DNA of 64,000 bases from Sphingoaurantiacus capsulatus (GTDB lineage: Bacteria; Pseudomonadota; Alphaproteobacteria; Sphingomonadales; Sphingomonadaceae), in NCBI RefSeq assembly GCF_042648405.1, contig NZ_JBHRXV010000004.1:124001-188000 (forward strand). Reading direction: 5' to 3'. Both the position numbers and the translations under genes were made by a program. The stretch's first letter is position 1, and every line of letters starts with the position of its first letter. Under the pieces are notes generated by a model. It saw nothing but the letters and a program-made list of their open reading frames with translations, was not told the origin of the DNA and made no database searches. Positions 41,753 through 48,877 of this stretch are shown piece after piece.

Positions 41753-42973
41753 CTAGCCGAGCGCGCGCTGCCCCGCCCGCGTTACCAGGAAGCCGAGCGC
41801 CGCCGCCGCCAGCATCGTCACCGCGGCGACGACGAAACTGAACCCGGCGTCGGTCGCGGCGGTCAGGCTGTAGACCCAGCCAAAGAACAGCGGCGAGGCC
41901 ACCCCGGCGATGCTGGCGACGCTGTTGTTGGCGCCTTGCAACTGGCCCTGCTCGCGCTCCGACACGCGCGCGGTCATCAGCGACATCATCGTCGGCATGG
42001 CGATCGCCCACAGCGCATTGGGGATCAGCGCCAGCGCGAACCACAGCGCGTTCGGCGCCAATGCCATCGCCAGCAGCCCGCTGGCGCCGAATACGAAGCC
42101 GAGCACCATCGTGCGCCGGTCACCGAGCCAGCGCGCGACATGGCCGACCAGCCAGCCCTGTACCGCCATCTCCAGCAGCCCGGCCGCGCCGAGCAGCAGC
42201 CCGATCTCCAGCGTGCTCAGCCCATAGCGAAAGCCGGCGTAGAGCACATACACGGCCGAGAAGACGTGATGCGTGAAGTGCAGCAGGAAATAGGTACCCG
42301 ACAGCCCGAACAGCTCGGGGTGCGAGCGCAAAAGCCGTAGCGAGCCGAGCGGGTTGGCGCGGGCCCAACTGAACGCCATCCGCCGCTCGGGCGGCAGCGA
42401 TTCGGGCAGCACCAGCAGCCCGTAGAGGAAGGCGAGCGCCGAAAGGCCCGACGCCACCCAGAAGGGCAGGCGCGGATCGATATCGCCGAGCACGCCGCCC
42501 AAAGCCGGCCCCGCGACGAAGCCGGCGCTGAACGCCGCGCCGATCCAGCCGAAGCCCTTCGACCGCTCCTCCGGCTCGGTGATGTCGGCCATATAGGCGA
42601 AGACCGCGGTGAAGCTCGACGACGTCATGCCGCCGATGATGCGGCCCACCGCCAGCCACCAGAGGTCGGGCGCCAGCGCCATCAGCGCCCAGTCGAGCGA
42701 CAGGCCGACGGTCGAGATCAGCAGCACCGGCCGCCGCCCGAACCGGTCGGACAGCGCGCCGATCACTGGCGAGCACAGGAACTGCATCGCCGCCCACAGC
42801 GCCACCAGCACGCCGTTCCACACGCCCGCCTGCGCATTCGACCCCGCGAACTCCTCGATAAGGGTCGGCAGGACCGGGATCACCAGCCCCATCGCCATCA
42901 CGTCGAGCAACGCGGTGACGAGGATGAAGGCGACGGCGGGGCGATACCGCGAACGGGGCAACACGGACGACAT
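41753..42973 (-). CDS. MFS exporter of the TCR/Tet (DHA1) type
   Basis: A 406-residue protein with twelve membrane segments. Motif A is complete: GALSDRFGRRPVLL after helix 2. The N-terminus FILVTALLDVMAMGLVIPVL is typical of TCR/Tet-type proton antiporters. Such proteins export drugs or metabolites. Tetracycline export cannot be claimed, since chromosomal members in this clade have varied roles and no TetR gene is adjacent. ATG 42973 (MSSVLPRSRYRP) is preferred over a start nine codons upstream. Confidence 0.88.
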   Translation of the reverse strand: MSSVLPRSRYRPAVAFILVTALLDVMAMGLVIPVLPTLIEEFAGSNAQAGVWNGVLVALWAAMQFLCSPVIGALSDRFGRRPVLLISTVGLSLDWALMALAPDLWWLAVGRIIGGMTSSSFTAVFAYMADITEPEERSKGFGWIGAAFSAGFVAGPALGGVLGDIDPRLPFWVASGLSALAFLYGLLVLPESLPPERRMAFSWARANPLGSLRLLRSHPELFGLSGTYFLLHFTHHVFSAVYVLYAGFRYGLSTLEIGLLLGAAGLLEMAVQGWLVGHVARWLGDRRTMVLGFVFGASGLLAMALAPNALWFALALIPNALWAIAMPTMMSLMTARVSEREQGQLQGANNSVASIAGVASPLFFGWVYSLTAATDAGFSFVVAAVTMLAAAALGFLVTRAGQRALG

Positions 42974-43023
42974 GGCGCGGGGCGTGTAGCACGGCCGCAT
43001 GGCATTCGTGCTAGACGAAACGG

Positions 43024-43506
43024 ATGTCGACCACCCGCCTCACCCGCCATGTCGCCGCGCCGCCACACCGCGTCTATGCCGCGCTCATCACCCCCGACGA
43101 CCTCGTCTGCTGGATGGTCCCCGACGGCATGACCATGACCGTCCACCACCTCGACGCGCGCGTCGGCGGGTCTTTCCGCATTTCGCTGACCTACGACGCA
43201 CCGACCGACAGCGGCAAAAGCGACGCGCAAACCGACAGCTATCACGGCCAGTTCGTCGAGCTGATCCCCGCCGAGCGCATGGTCCAGACCATGGAGTTCG
43301 AAAGCGACGACCCGTCGATGCACGGCACCATGACCGCCACCTACACCCTCACCCCCACCCCCGACGGCGGCACCCACCTCGTCGCCGTCCACGCCGACGT
43401 ACCGCCGGGCATAAGGCCCGAGGACAATGAGGCGGGCTGGAGTGAGTCCCTCGGCAAGCTGGCGGCGCTGGTCGAGGCGACAACACCGCGAAAGCGGCCT
43501 CGATGA
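43024..43506 (+). CDS. SRPBCC/AHSA1-family protein
   Basis: A 160-residue helix-grip protein. The N-terminus TTRLTRHVAAPPHRVYAALI, the strand TMTVHHLDARVGGSFRISL and the C-terminal GWSESLGKLAALVE fit the AHSA1 branch of SRPBCC, which binds hydrophobic ligands or acts as a co-chaperone. It is divergent from the MFS gene. The stop overlaps the start of a GNAT remnant as ATGA, so an operon with an acetyltransferase existed before that gene decayed. Confidence 0.85.
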   Translation: MSTTRLTRHVAAPPHRVYAALITPDDLVCWMVPDGMTMTVHHLDARVGGSFRISLTYDAPTDSGKSDAQTDSYHGQFVELIPAERMVQTMEFESDDPSMHGTMTATYTLTPTPDGGTHLVAVHADVPPGIRPEDNEAGWSESLGKLAALVEATTPRKRPR

Positions 43507-43691
43507 TCCGCCTTCGCCTCGCCACACCGGCGGATGTCGCCGCCAATTTCGCCATCTGACGCGGCGCGGTGCTCGCCCGTGCGCGGGCGGTGCATCCGGT
43601 GCTGACGGTCGATGTCAACGAGGACAACGCGGGCGCGGGCGGATTCGTCGGCGTCGGCCGCCCCTATCCGCTGCTCCACCTGCGCGGCTAG
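43503..43691 (+). pseudogene. Remnant of a GNAT N-acetyltransferase
   Basis: One reading frame runs from ATG 43503 to TAG 43691 with a single in-frame TGA at 43557-43559. The first part, MIRLRLATPADVAANFAI, is a typical GNAT N-terminus. The last part, HPVLTVDVNEDNAGAGGF followed by GRPYPLLHLRG, is a typical GNAT C-terminus. The central acetyl-CoA-binding region is missing. The gene has therefore suffered a large internal deletion plus a nonsense change. It begins inside the SRPBCC stop codon and ends in the stop of the next, convergent gene. Confidence 0.7.
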
Positions 43692-44764
43692 CGCCCGGCC
43701 AGCGGCCGCACCTCCTGCAACAGCGCCGCGAACGTCCGCCCCGGCTCCTCGATCATCGGCAGGTGCGCCGAATGCTCCAGCCACACGATCTTCTTCGCTG
43801 GCGCCCTCAGCTCGCGCATCCAGTCGGCGACGATCGGCGACGGCGTCGTATAGTCGTGCCGCCCGAGCAGCATCACCACCGGCACGTCGAGCCGCTTCAC
43901 GTGCGCGAAGGACAGCGGCGCGAGCTGCGGGAACATCGCCTTGATGGTGAAGGCGCTGCCGTCGAGCCACGCCTTGCGGTCGGCGGGCAGATATTCGGGC
44001 GAGAGCCGCTTCGACTGGAAATAGAAATCGGCGTTATCGCGATAGGCGGCGAGCGCGCCGTAATGCACCGACCATTTCCGCTCTGTGGTCATCTTGTCGA
44101 TGCTGAATTCGCCCGGCCCCGGATAGGGCTCCAGCGCTTCCAGCTCGCGCACCGCCGTCGCATTGCCCGCGGCCTTTGCCTTCGCCAAGGTCCATTCGTA
44201 TCCGGCGCGCTCGCCTTTGCGGAAGTCGATGATCTGCCCCATGCCGACATAGGCGTGCAGCAGGTCGGGCCGCTTTGCCGCCACCGCCAGCCCGACCGCC
44301 GATCCCCAGCTATGGCCGAGCAGCACCACCTTCCGCTGCCCATAGCGCTTCGTCAGCTGCTCGATTAGCTCGATGGCGTCGTCGCGGTAGCGGTCGGGAT
44401 TGAGCGTCGGCGCCAGCGCATCGGGATCGTTCAGCGGAAACGACCGCCCGGCCCCACGCTGGTCCCACTGCACGACGGTGAAAACATCCTCCCACGGCCG
44501 CTGGAACGCCCAGGCGGTCGGCAGCTCGACCGCGCCGGGGCCGCCGTGGACGAACAGCAGGATCGGGTTGGCCCGGTCGGCGCCGCGCACATTGACCATC
44601 TGCCGCGCCCCGCCGAGCGTTACTTCGAACGTCTCCTGCACGCCCTCCGGCGTCACGATCGTGCCGATCTTCGCCACCACCTCGCGGCCGGGCGCGTAAG
44701 GGTCGGTTTCGGACGCGGGCGCGGCGGCGAGCAGCGGCAGCGCCAGGAGGATTCGAAGTTTCAT
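43688..44764 (-). CDS. Secreted alpha/beta hydrolase, proline iminopeptidase-like
   Basis: A 358-residue protein with an N-terminal signal peptide (MKLRILLALPLLAAAPA). The oxyanion motif FVHGGPGAVELP and the nucleophile elbow LLGHSWGSAVGLAVA (Ser in GHSWGS) place it with prolyl aminopeptidase-like hydrolases. The acid GRHDYTTP and the histidine HSAHLPMIEEPGR complete the triad. Family members remove N-terminal proline or hydrolyse esters and amides. It is probably periplasmic. The stop overlaps the GNAT remnant. Confidence 0.85.
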   Translation of the reverse strand: MKLRILLALPLLAAAPASETDPYAPGREVVAKIGTIVTPEGVQETFEVTLGGARQMVNVRGADRANPILLFVHGGPGAVELPTAWAFQRPWEDVFTVVQWDQRGAGRSFPLNDPDALAPTLNPDRYRDDAIELIEQLTKRYGQRKVVLLGHSWGSAVGLAVAAKRPDLLHAYVGMGQIIDFRKGERAGYEWTLAKAKAAGNATAVRELEALEPYPGPGEFSIDKMTTERKWSVHYGALAAYRDNADFYFQSKRLSPEYLPADRKAWLDGSAFTIKAMFPQLAPLSFAHVKRLDVPVVMLLGRHDYTTPSPIVADWMRELRAPAKKIVWLEHSAHLPMIEEPGRTFAALLQEVRPLAGR

Positions 44765-44781
44765 GCCGCGAGACTAGCGGC

Positions 44782-45504
44782 TCAGCGCGGCTCCAGCCAC
44801 CAGGTCTGCCGCCAGCCCTCGACCGACCTCACCGGCCGGCCATTGGCGTCGAGCGCCGGCTTGTAGCGGAAGCGCTTCTCGATGAGCGCGCAGGTCGTCG
44901 CATCCAGATCGCTACGCCCGCTCGACTGCACCACCCGGCAATTGCTCACCCGGCCATCGGTCCCGACCTCGAAATTGGTCACCACCGCACCACCGGCGCG
45001 CGCCTTGCTCGCCGCGCGCGGATAGTCGCGGTCGCGGATCCGGCCGCTCACCCAATAGGCACTGCCGCCCCCGCCGCCCGTCCCGGTGCCCTGACCGCCG
45101 CTGCCGAGGCCTTGGCCCACGCCACCGGCGCCGGTACCGGGCCCAACCACCGGCGTCGCGCCCGCATCGGCCTCACGCCCGCTGCTCGCCACCGGCGCGG
45201 CGACGATCGGCGGCGGCGTCTCCACCTTCACCACCGGTTTCGGCGCCACCACTTCAGTCGGCTTGGCGTGCTTGTTCGCCGCCGATGCCTCACCCGCCTC
45301 GTTCGGCGCCTGCTTCGCCGGCTCGGGCGACGGTGCCACCGGCGGCGCCGGGGTCGGCACCTCGAACACCTCCATCGCCTGCGTGACGATCGGCGAAATC
45401 ACCGGCGATTGCGTCGCCACCAGCCAGACCACGGCCGCATGCGCCACGACCACCGCTGCGGCGGTCGCGGGGCTGCGGTGCGAACCGGGATCGGCAAAGG
45501 CCAT
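44782..45504 (-). CDS. TonB-family energy-transducing protein
   Basis: A 240-residue protein. One N-terminal membrane segment (about residues 13-32) is followed by a periplasmic Pro/Glu/Lys-rich linker (50-105) and a Gly-rich stretch (118-148). The C-terminal TonB domain (about 150-240) contains YPRAASKARAGGAVVTNFEV and a single disulfide-capable pair (NCRVV, TTCALI). It presumably energises outer-membrane receptors through ExbB/ExbD, which are not in the window. It lies 95 bp after a TonB-dependent receptor on the same strand. AGGAGG precedes the ATG right at the end of a strong hairpin. Confidence 0.85.
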   Translation of the reverse strand: MAFADPGSHRSPATAAAVVVAHAAVVWLVATQSPVISPIVTQAMEVFEVPTPAPPVAPSPEPAKQAPNEAGEASAANKHAKPTEVVAPKPVVKVETPPPIVAAPVASSGREADAGATPVVGPGTGAGGVGQGLGSGGQGTGTGGGGGSAYWVSGRIRDRDYPRAASKARAGGAVVTNFEVGTDGRVSNCRVVQSSGRSDLDATTCALIEKRFRYKPALDANGRPVRSVEGWRQTWWLEPR

Positions 45505-45511
45505 TCCACCT

Positions 45512-45537
45512 CCTGTCGTCCGCCACAGGACGACAGG
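45512..45537 (-). promoter_or_regulatory. Hairpin abutting the tonB ribosome binding site
   Basis: CCTGTCGTCC (45512-45521) and GGACGACAGG (45528-45537) form a perfect 10-bp stem with a six-base loop. On the tonB transcript the 3' arm ends in CAGG of the Shine-Dalgarno CAGGAGGTGG, so the structure could mask part of it. It could also be the end of the receptor transcript, though no T-tract follows. Confidence 0.45.
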
Positions 45538-45599
45538 GCGGAGGACAAGGTTCCCTCTACACGACCCCGGCTTGCGCCAGCTTGAACGGGCCGGGGGCC

Positions 45600-47645
45600 T
45601 TACCCGAAGTTCCGTTTGATCGTGATGAACGGCAGGATGTGCCGCTTGCGCTCGCGATATTCGAAGCTCGTCGGGTTCGGGCTGCGGCGATCGGGCGTAA
45701 AGAAGGTCCGCTCGCGCACATATTTGCTGTCGAGCAGATTCTCAATCCCGACGGTGATCGTCGTCGTCGCCGACGGGCGGTACTCGGCGAAGATCTCCAC
45801 ATAGTGGCTGCCCAGGTTGCGATCGAGCTCGTTGCGCCGGAAATTGGTGTTCACCGTGCCATATTCATGGAGCACGCCCCAGGCGAACTTGCCGAGGTCC
45901 TGACGGAAGCTGGTCTCGGTGTAGAGCGTATTGTTGCCCGAGAAGCTGCGGTTCCTGAGCGTATAGGGATCGCGCACCGAGGTATCGACCATCGACCAAT
46001 AGGTCTTGAGCCGCCCGCCCTTGATGCCCATCGCGGAGAGCGGCACGTCGACCGTCGCGCGCGCGATCAGCTCGGTGCCATCGCCAAGGTTGCCCGGCGC
46101 GTCGAAGCCTTCCGGCGTCGGCACGCGGTCCTGCACCAGGCTGACGAAGGTGCGCCCCGCCTCCAGCTTGATGAGGCCGTCGCCGAGGACGGTCTTTTCT
46201 GCGGTGAGCAGGAATTCCCAGGCGCGTTGCGGGACGAGGTTGGCGTTGCCGCCGTTGACGCGGTCGTTCGACAGTTCGGCGACGCTGATGAAATCCTCGA
46301 ACTGCAGCTGCGCCACGGTGCGTTGCGCCGACAATTGCAGGCGCCAGCCGTCGCCGGGGCGCCAGTCGAGCGTCGTCTTCGGCTTCCAGAACTGAAGTTC
46401 CCGCTCGGCGGTCGCGTCGCCCGACACCGTGAGGCGCGACGCCTCGTAGGTCAGGTCCATGTCGAGACGCAGCGTCGACGACAGCGCGCGGCCGCCGTTG
46501 ATGAAGCCCTCGGCCCGCTTCTCCTTCACCTTCGCCTGGTCCACCGGCAGGTCGACGCGGGTGCGCGTGCCCGTACCGTCGATCGTGAAGAAGCCGACGT
46601 CGCTGTCGAGAATGTTGAGCGCGCCCTCGGCACCGGCCTCGACGGTCCAACCGGCCCAGCCGGTGCGGTTCCAGACGAGGCGCGCCACCGTCTCCTCGCG
46701 GCGGTCGACCAGCAGCTGGTCGGAGCCGCCGATCGTGGCCGCGCCGACGCGATTGACCGATTCGTCGAGCCGCTCGCGGTTGCGGCGCGTCGCGACTCCG
46801 ACCAGCTTCAGCCCGCCGCCGGCGAGCGGCCGGGTGATGTCGCCGCCGATCTCATATTCCTCATAATCGTATTTCTGATCGAGGCTGTCGTCGCGCGCCG
46901 GCCCCGTGGCGGGAAACACGCTGTTCGCCTGGCTCAGCCGGAACCAGTCGATGAAATAGCGGCCGTTCAGATGCGCGGTCTTGTTGGTGCCGCCGTCATA
47001 GGCCCATGACGCGGAGACGTTGAGGTTCGGCTCCTCGGTCTCGTTGATCTTGCGGCGGAATTCGATCAGCTCGCCCGACGGCAGCCTCGTGATCCGGTCG
47101 CTACCTTCCTCGGTCACCGCATCGCTGTCGAACTCGATCGCCGCGTTGAAGGTCGAGGCGCCGCTGCGCACGAGGCCCGACAGGCTGCCTTCGGGGTAGA
47201 TGGTGCCGTCGTAGCCGCGGCGCGCATGCGCCATCGCCGTCCCGGCGACGCCGCCCGATTCGCTGAGGATCAGGTTCACCACCTGCGCCTTGCCGGCATA
47301 TTCGGACCCGAAGGTCTCGCCCGGCCCGACCTCGACGCGCAGCACGCGGTTGGCCGGGATGCGCGACAGCACGGTATCGAGCGTGTCGCTCTTCGTTGCC
47401 GGCCGCTGGCCGTTGATGACGACGTTGCCCGCCGCCTGGCCGAAGCCGCGCACTTCGGTATCGCCTTCGTCGAGCTGGAAGCCGGGCACGCGCTCGATGA
47501 TCTGCAGCGCGTTCGACGGCGCATATTGCTGGAAGAACGCCACCTCATAGACGGTGCGCCCGCCCACGCTGGCCTGCGCCAGCGCCTGTCCCGAGGCCGC
47601 ACACAACAGTGCGGCGGCGAACAGCCGTCGTCCCAGCATCTTCAT
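45600..47645 (-). CDS. TonB-dependent outer-membrane receptor
   Basis: A 681-residue outer-membrane protein with a signal peptide (MKMLGRRLFAAALLCAASGQ, then ALAQ). A short plug domain (LQIIERVPGFQLDEGDTEVR, then VVINGQRPATKSDTLDTVLS) is followed by a barrel of some 20 strands ending in an aromatic C-terminus (LPFITIKRNFG). It belongs to the variable outer membrane beta-barrel/TonB-plug group rather than a known siderophore type. ATG 47645 is preferred over frame extensions to 47810, which add a non-signal stretch. It is transcribed toward tonB. BlaI-like boxes lie about 180 bases upstream in the shared intergenic region. Confidence 0.87.
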   Translation of the reverse strand: MKMLGRRLFAAALLCAASGQALAQASVGGRTVYEVAFFQQYAPSNALQIIERVPGFQLDEGDTEVRGFGQAAGNVVINGQRPATKSDTLDTVLSRIPANRVLRVEVGPGETFGSEYAGKAQVVNLILSESGGVAGTAMAHARRGYDGTIYPEGSLSGLVRSGASTFNAAIEFDSDAVTEEGSDRITRLPSGELIEFRRKINETEEPNLNVSASWAYDGGTNKTAHLNGRYFIDWFRLSQANSVFPATGPARDDSLDQKYDYEEYEIGGDITRPLAGGGLKLVGVATRRNRERLDESVNRVGAATIGGSDQLLVDRREETVARLVWNRTGWAGWTVEAGAEGALNILDSDVGFFTIDGTGTRTRVDLPVDQAKVKEKRAEGFINGGRALSSTLRLDMDLTYEASRLTVSGDATAERELQFWKPKTTLDWRPGDGWRLQLSAQRTVAQLQFEDFISVAELSNDRVNGGNANLVPQRAWEFLLTAEKTVLGDGLIKLEAGRTFVSLVQDRVPTPEGFDAPGNLGDGTELIARATVDVPLSAMGIKGGRLKTYWSMVDTSVRDPYTLRNRSFSGNNTLYTETSFRQDLGKFAWGVLHEYGTVNTNFRRNELDRNLGSHYVEIFAEYRPSATTTITVGIENLLDSKYVRERTFFTPDRRSPNPTSFEYRERKRHILPFITIKRNFG

Positions 47646-47828
47646 ATTCGCTCTGCCCTTGCTCTGCGCAGATCTTGGCCCGCGCTTTGCTACATTGTTT
47701 ACGTGACGCGTCTGCAAGATGCAGGCCACCGCCCTCTCCCTCGGCAATCCGCAGGGGTCGGGCAACGGCCGGCGTCCGGAACCGGACAGCGACTGTCCGG
47801 TAAGGGACAATCGCTGCTTGACGACGCG

Positions 47829-47840
47829 CTACGATTGTAG
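47829..47840. promoter_or_regulatory. BlaI-like box 1
   Basis: CTACGATTGTAG has CTAC/GTAG arms and differs from the TACA-N2-TGTA consensus by one base in the left half. It lies 55 bases upstream of the GIN protein start, in tandem with a better site four bases away. Confidence 0.45.
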
Positions 47841-47844
47841 CTAA

Positions 47845-47856
47845 CTACAAATGTAG
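47845..47856. promoter_or_regulatory. BlaI-like box 2
   Basis: CTACAAATGTAG has perfect CTACA/TGTAG arms, the BlaI/MecI-type core. It lies 39 bases upstream of the GIN protein ATG, where it would block the operon promoter. The cognate repressor is probably the BlaI-type protein encoded two genes away. Confidence 0.6.
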
Positions 47857-47895
47857 CGCATATGGTGCAAGCGCTTTTGTGAAAAGGAACGACGA

Positions 47896-48471
47896 ATGAC
47901 CTTCCGCTCCCTCCCGCTGATGTCGCTGGCCGTGCTGGCGCTCACCGCTGTCGCCGCGCCCGCGGGCGCCGCCGTCGATGTGCCCACCCCGGCCTTCTCG
48001 GCGCTGTCGCTCAACGGCGGCGGCACCGTCACGGTGAAGCAGGGTCCGACTCGCAAGGTCACCATCCTGCGCGGTGATCCCAAAGTCAGCAGCTTCCAGG
48101 TGATCGAGCGCTCCTTGCGCATTCGCGCCTGCCCGGATGGCTGCCCCAACAACTACAAGCTCGAGGTGCTGGTCACCGTTCCCGACATCGACGCGCTCGC
48201 GGTGCGCGGCGGCGGCAAGGTCGAGATGACCGGCTTCCCCGCGGTGGAAAAGCTGGCGCTGTCGGTGCAGGGCGGCGGCCTGCTCGACACCCGCGCGGTC
48301 GAGGCGCGCACCGTCGCCGCCTCGGTCGAAGGCGGCGGCGGCATCCGCACCTGGGCCAGCAAGACCCTCGCCGCCTCGGTTCGCGGCGGCGGCGGCGTGC
48401 GCTACAAGGGTAGCCCGACTCTCGCCACGTCAGTGCGGGGCGGCGGCGGCGTGAAGGCCGATTCGGAATAA
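47896..48471 (+). CDS. Secreted GIN-domain (DUF2807-like) protein
   Basis: A 191-residue exported protein: signal peptide (MTFRSLPLMSLAVLALTAVA, cleavage near AGA-A), then a right-handed beta-solenoid-like body. Six GGG turns recur about every 15-25 residues (LNGGGTV, RGGGKV, QGGGLL, EGGGGI, RGGGGV twice). One cysteine pair (ACPDGC) may form a disulfide. AAAGGAACG gives a good ribosome binding site. It is the first gene of a three-gene unit with a BlaI-type repressor and an M56 protease. The protease carries a homologous domain at its C-terminus. Function is unknown; it is probably periplasmic. Confidence 0.75.
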   Translation: MTFRSLPLMSLAVLALTAVAAPAGAAVDVPTPAFSALSLNGGGTVTVKQGPTRKVTILRGDPKVSSFQVIERSLRIRACPDGCPNNYKLEVLVTVPDIDALAVRGGGKVEMTGFPAVEKLALSVQGGGLLDTRAVEARTVAASVEGGGGIRTWASKTLAASVRGGGGVRYKGSPTLATSVRGGGGVKADSE

Positions 48472-48493
48472 GCGGCGACGGAGGGGATAGAAG

Positions 48494-48877
48494 ATGCTGG
48501 AGAAACTGCCGCCGCGCGAGCGCGAGATCGTCGACCTGCTCTACACGCAGGGCGAGCGCACCGTCGCTGATGTCTGCGCCGCCCTGCCCGACACGCTCAC
48601 CGCCTCGGCGGTGCGTGCAATGCTGACGCGGCTGGAGGCGAAGGGCTATGTCAGCCGCACGCCTTCCGACCGCGGCTTCCTCTATTCGCCCTCGGTGCCC
48701 GAGGCGAAGGCCAAGCAGTCGGCGCTGAGCCAACTCGTTCGCACTTTCTTCGGCGGTTCGCCGGTCGGGGCTGCGACCGCGCTGCTCGGCATGTCGGCGA
48801 AGCTCGACGATGCCGAACTCGCCGAGCTTGAGCGCAGCATCGCGGCAGCGCGGAAGGCACGACAGGAGAAGAAGTGA
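48494..48877 (+). CDS. BlaI/MecI/CopY-family repressor
   Basis: A 127-residue winged-helix repressor. LPPREREIVDLLYTQGERTV starts the N-terminal helix-turn-helix. The recognition helix and wing follow (ASAVRAMLTRLEAKGYVSR, then FLYSP). The C-terminal dimer helix carries VRTFFGGSPVGAATALL, the region cleaved in BlaI/MecI upon signalling. GAGGGGATAG is the ribosome binding site. The stop overlaps the protease start, so repressor and sensor-protease are translated together, as in bla/mec operons. Confidence 0.92.
   Translation: MLEKLPPREREIVDLLYTQGERTVADVCAALPDTLTASAVRAMLTRLEAKGYVSRTPSDRGFLYSPSVPEAKAKQSALSQLVRTFFGGSPVGAATALLGMSAKLDDAELAELERSIAAARKARQEKK

Noticed and set aside
41753..42973. Calling the MFS gene a tetracycline resistance determinant
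   Set aside because: It has the TCR/Tet-type architecture, but chromosomal relatives have many substrates and no divergent TetR is present. The general exporter call is the most that can be supported.
47687..47705. GCTACATTGTTTACG near the receptor start as a third operon box
   Set aside because: Only the left half matches TACA and the right half is TTTA. It may be a degenerate half-site, but it is too weak to list as an operator.
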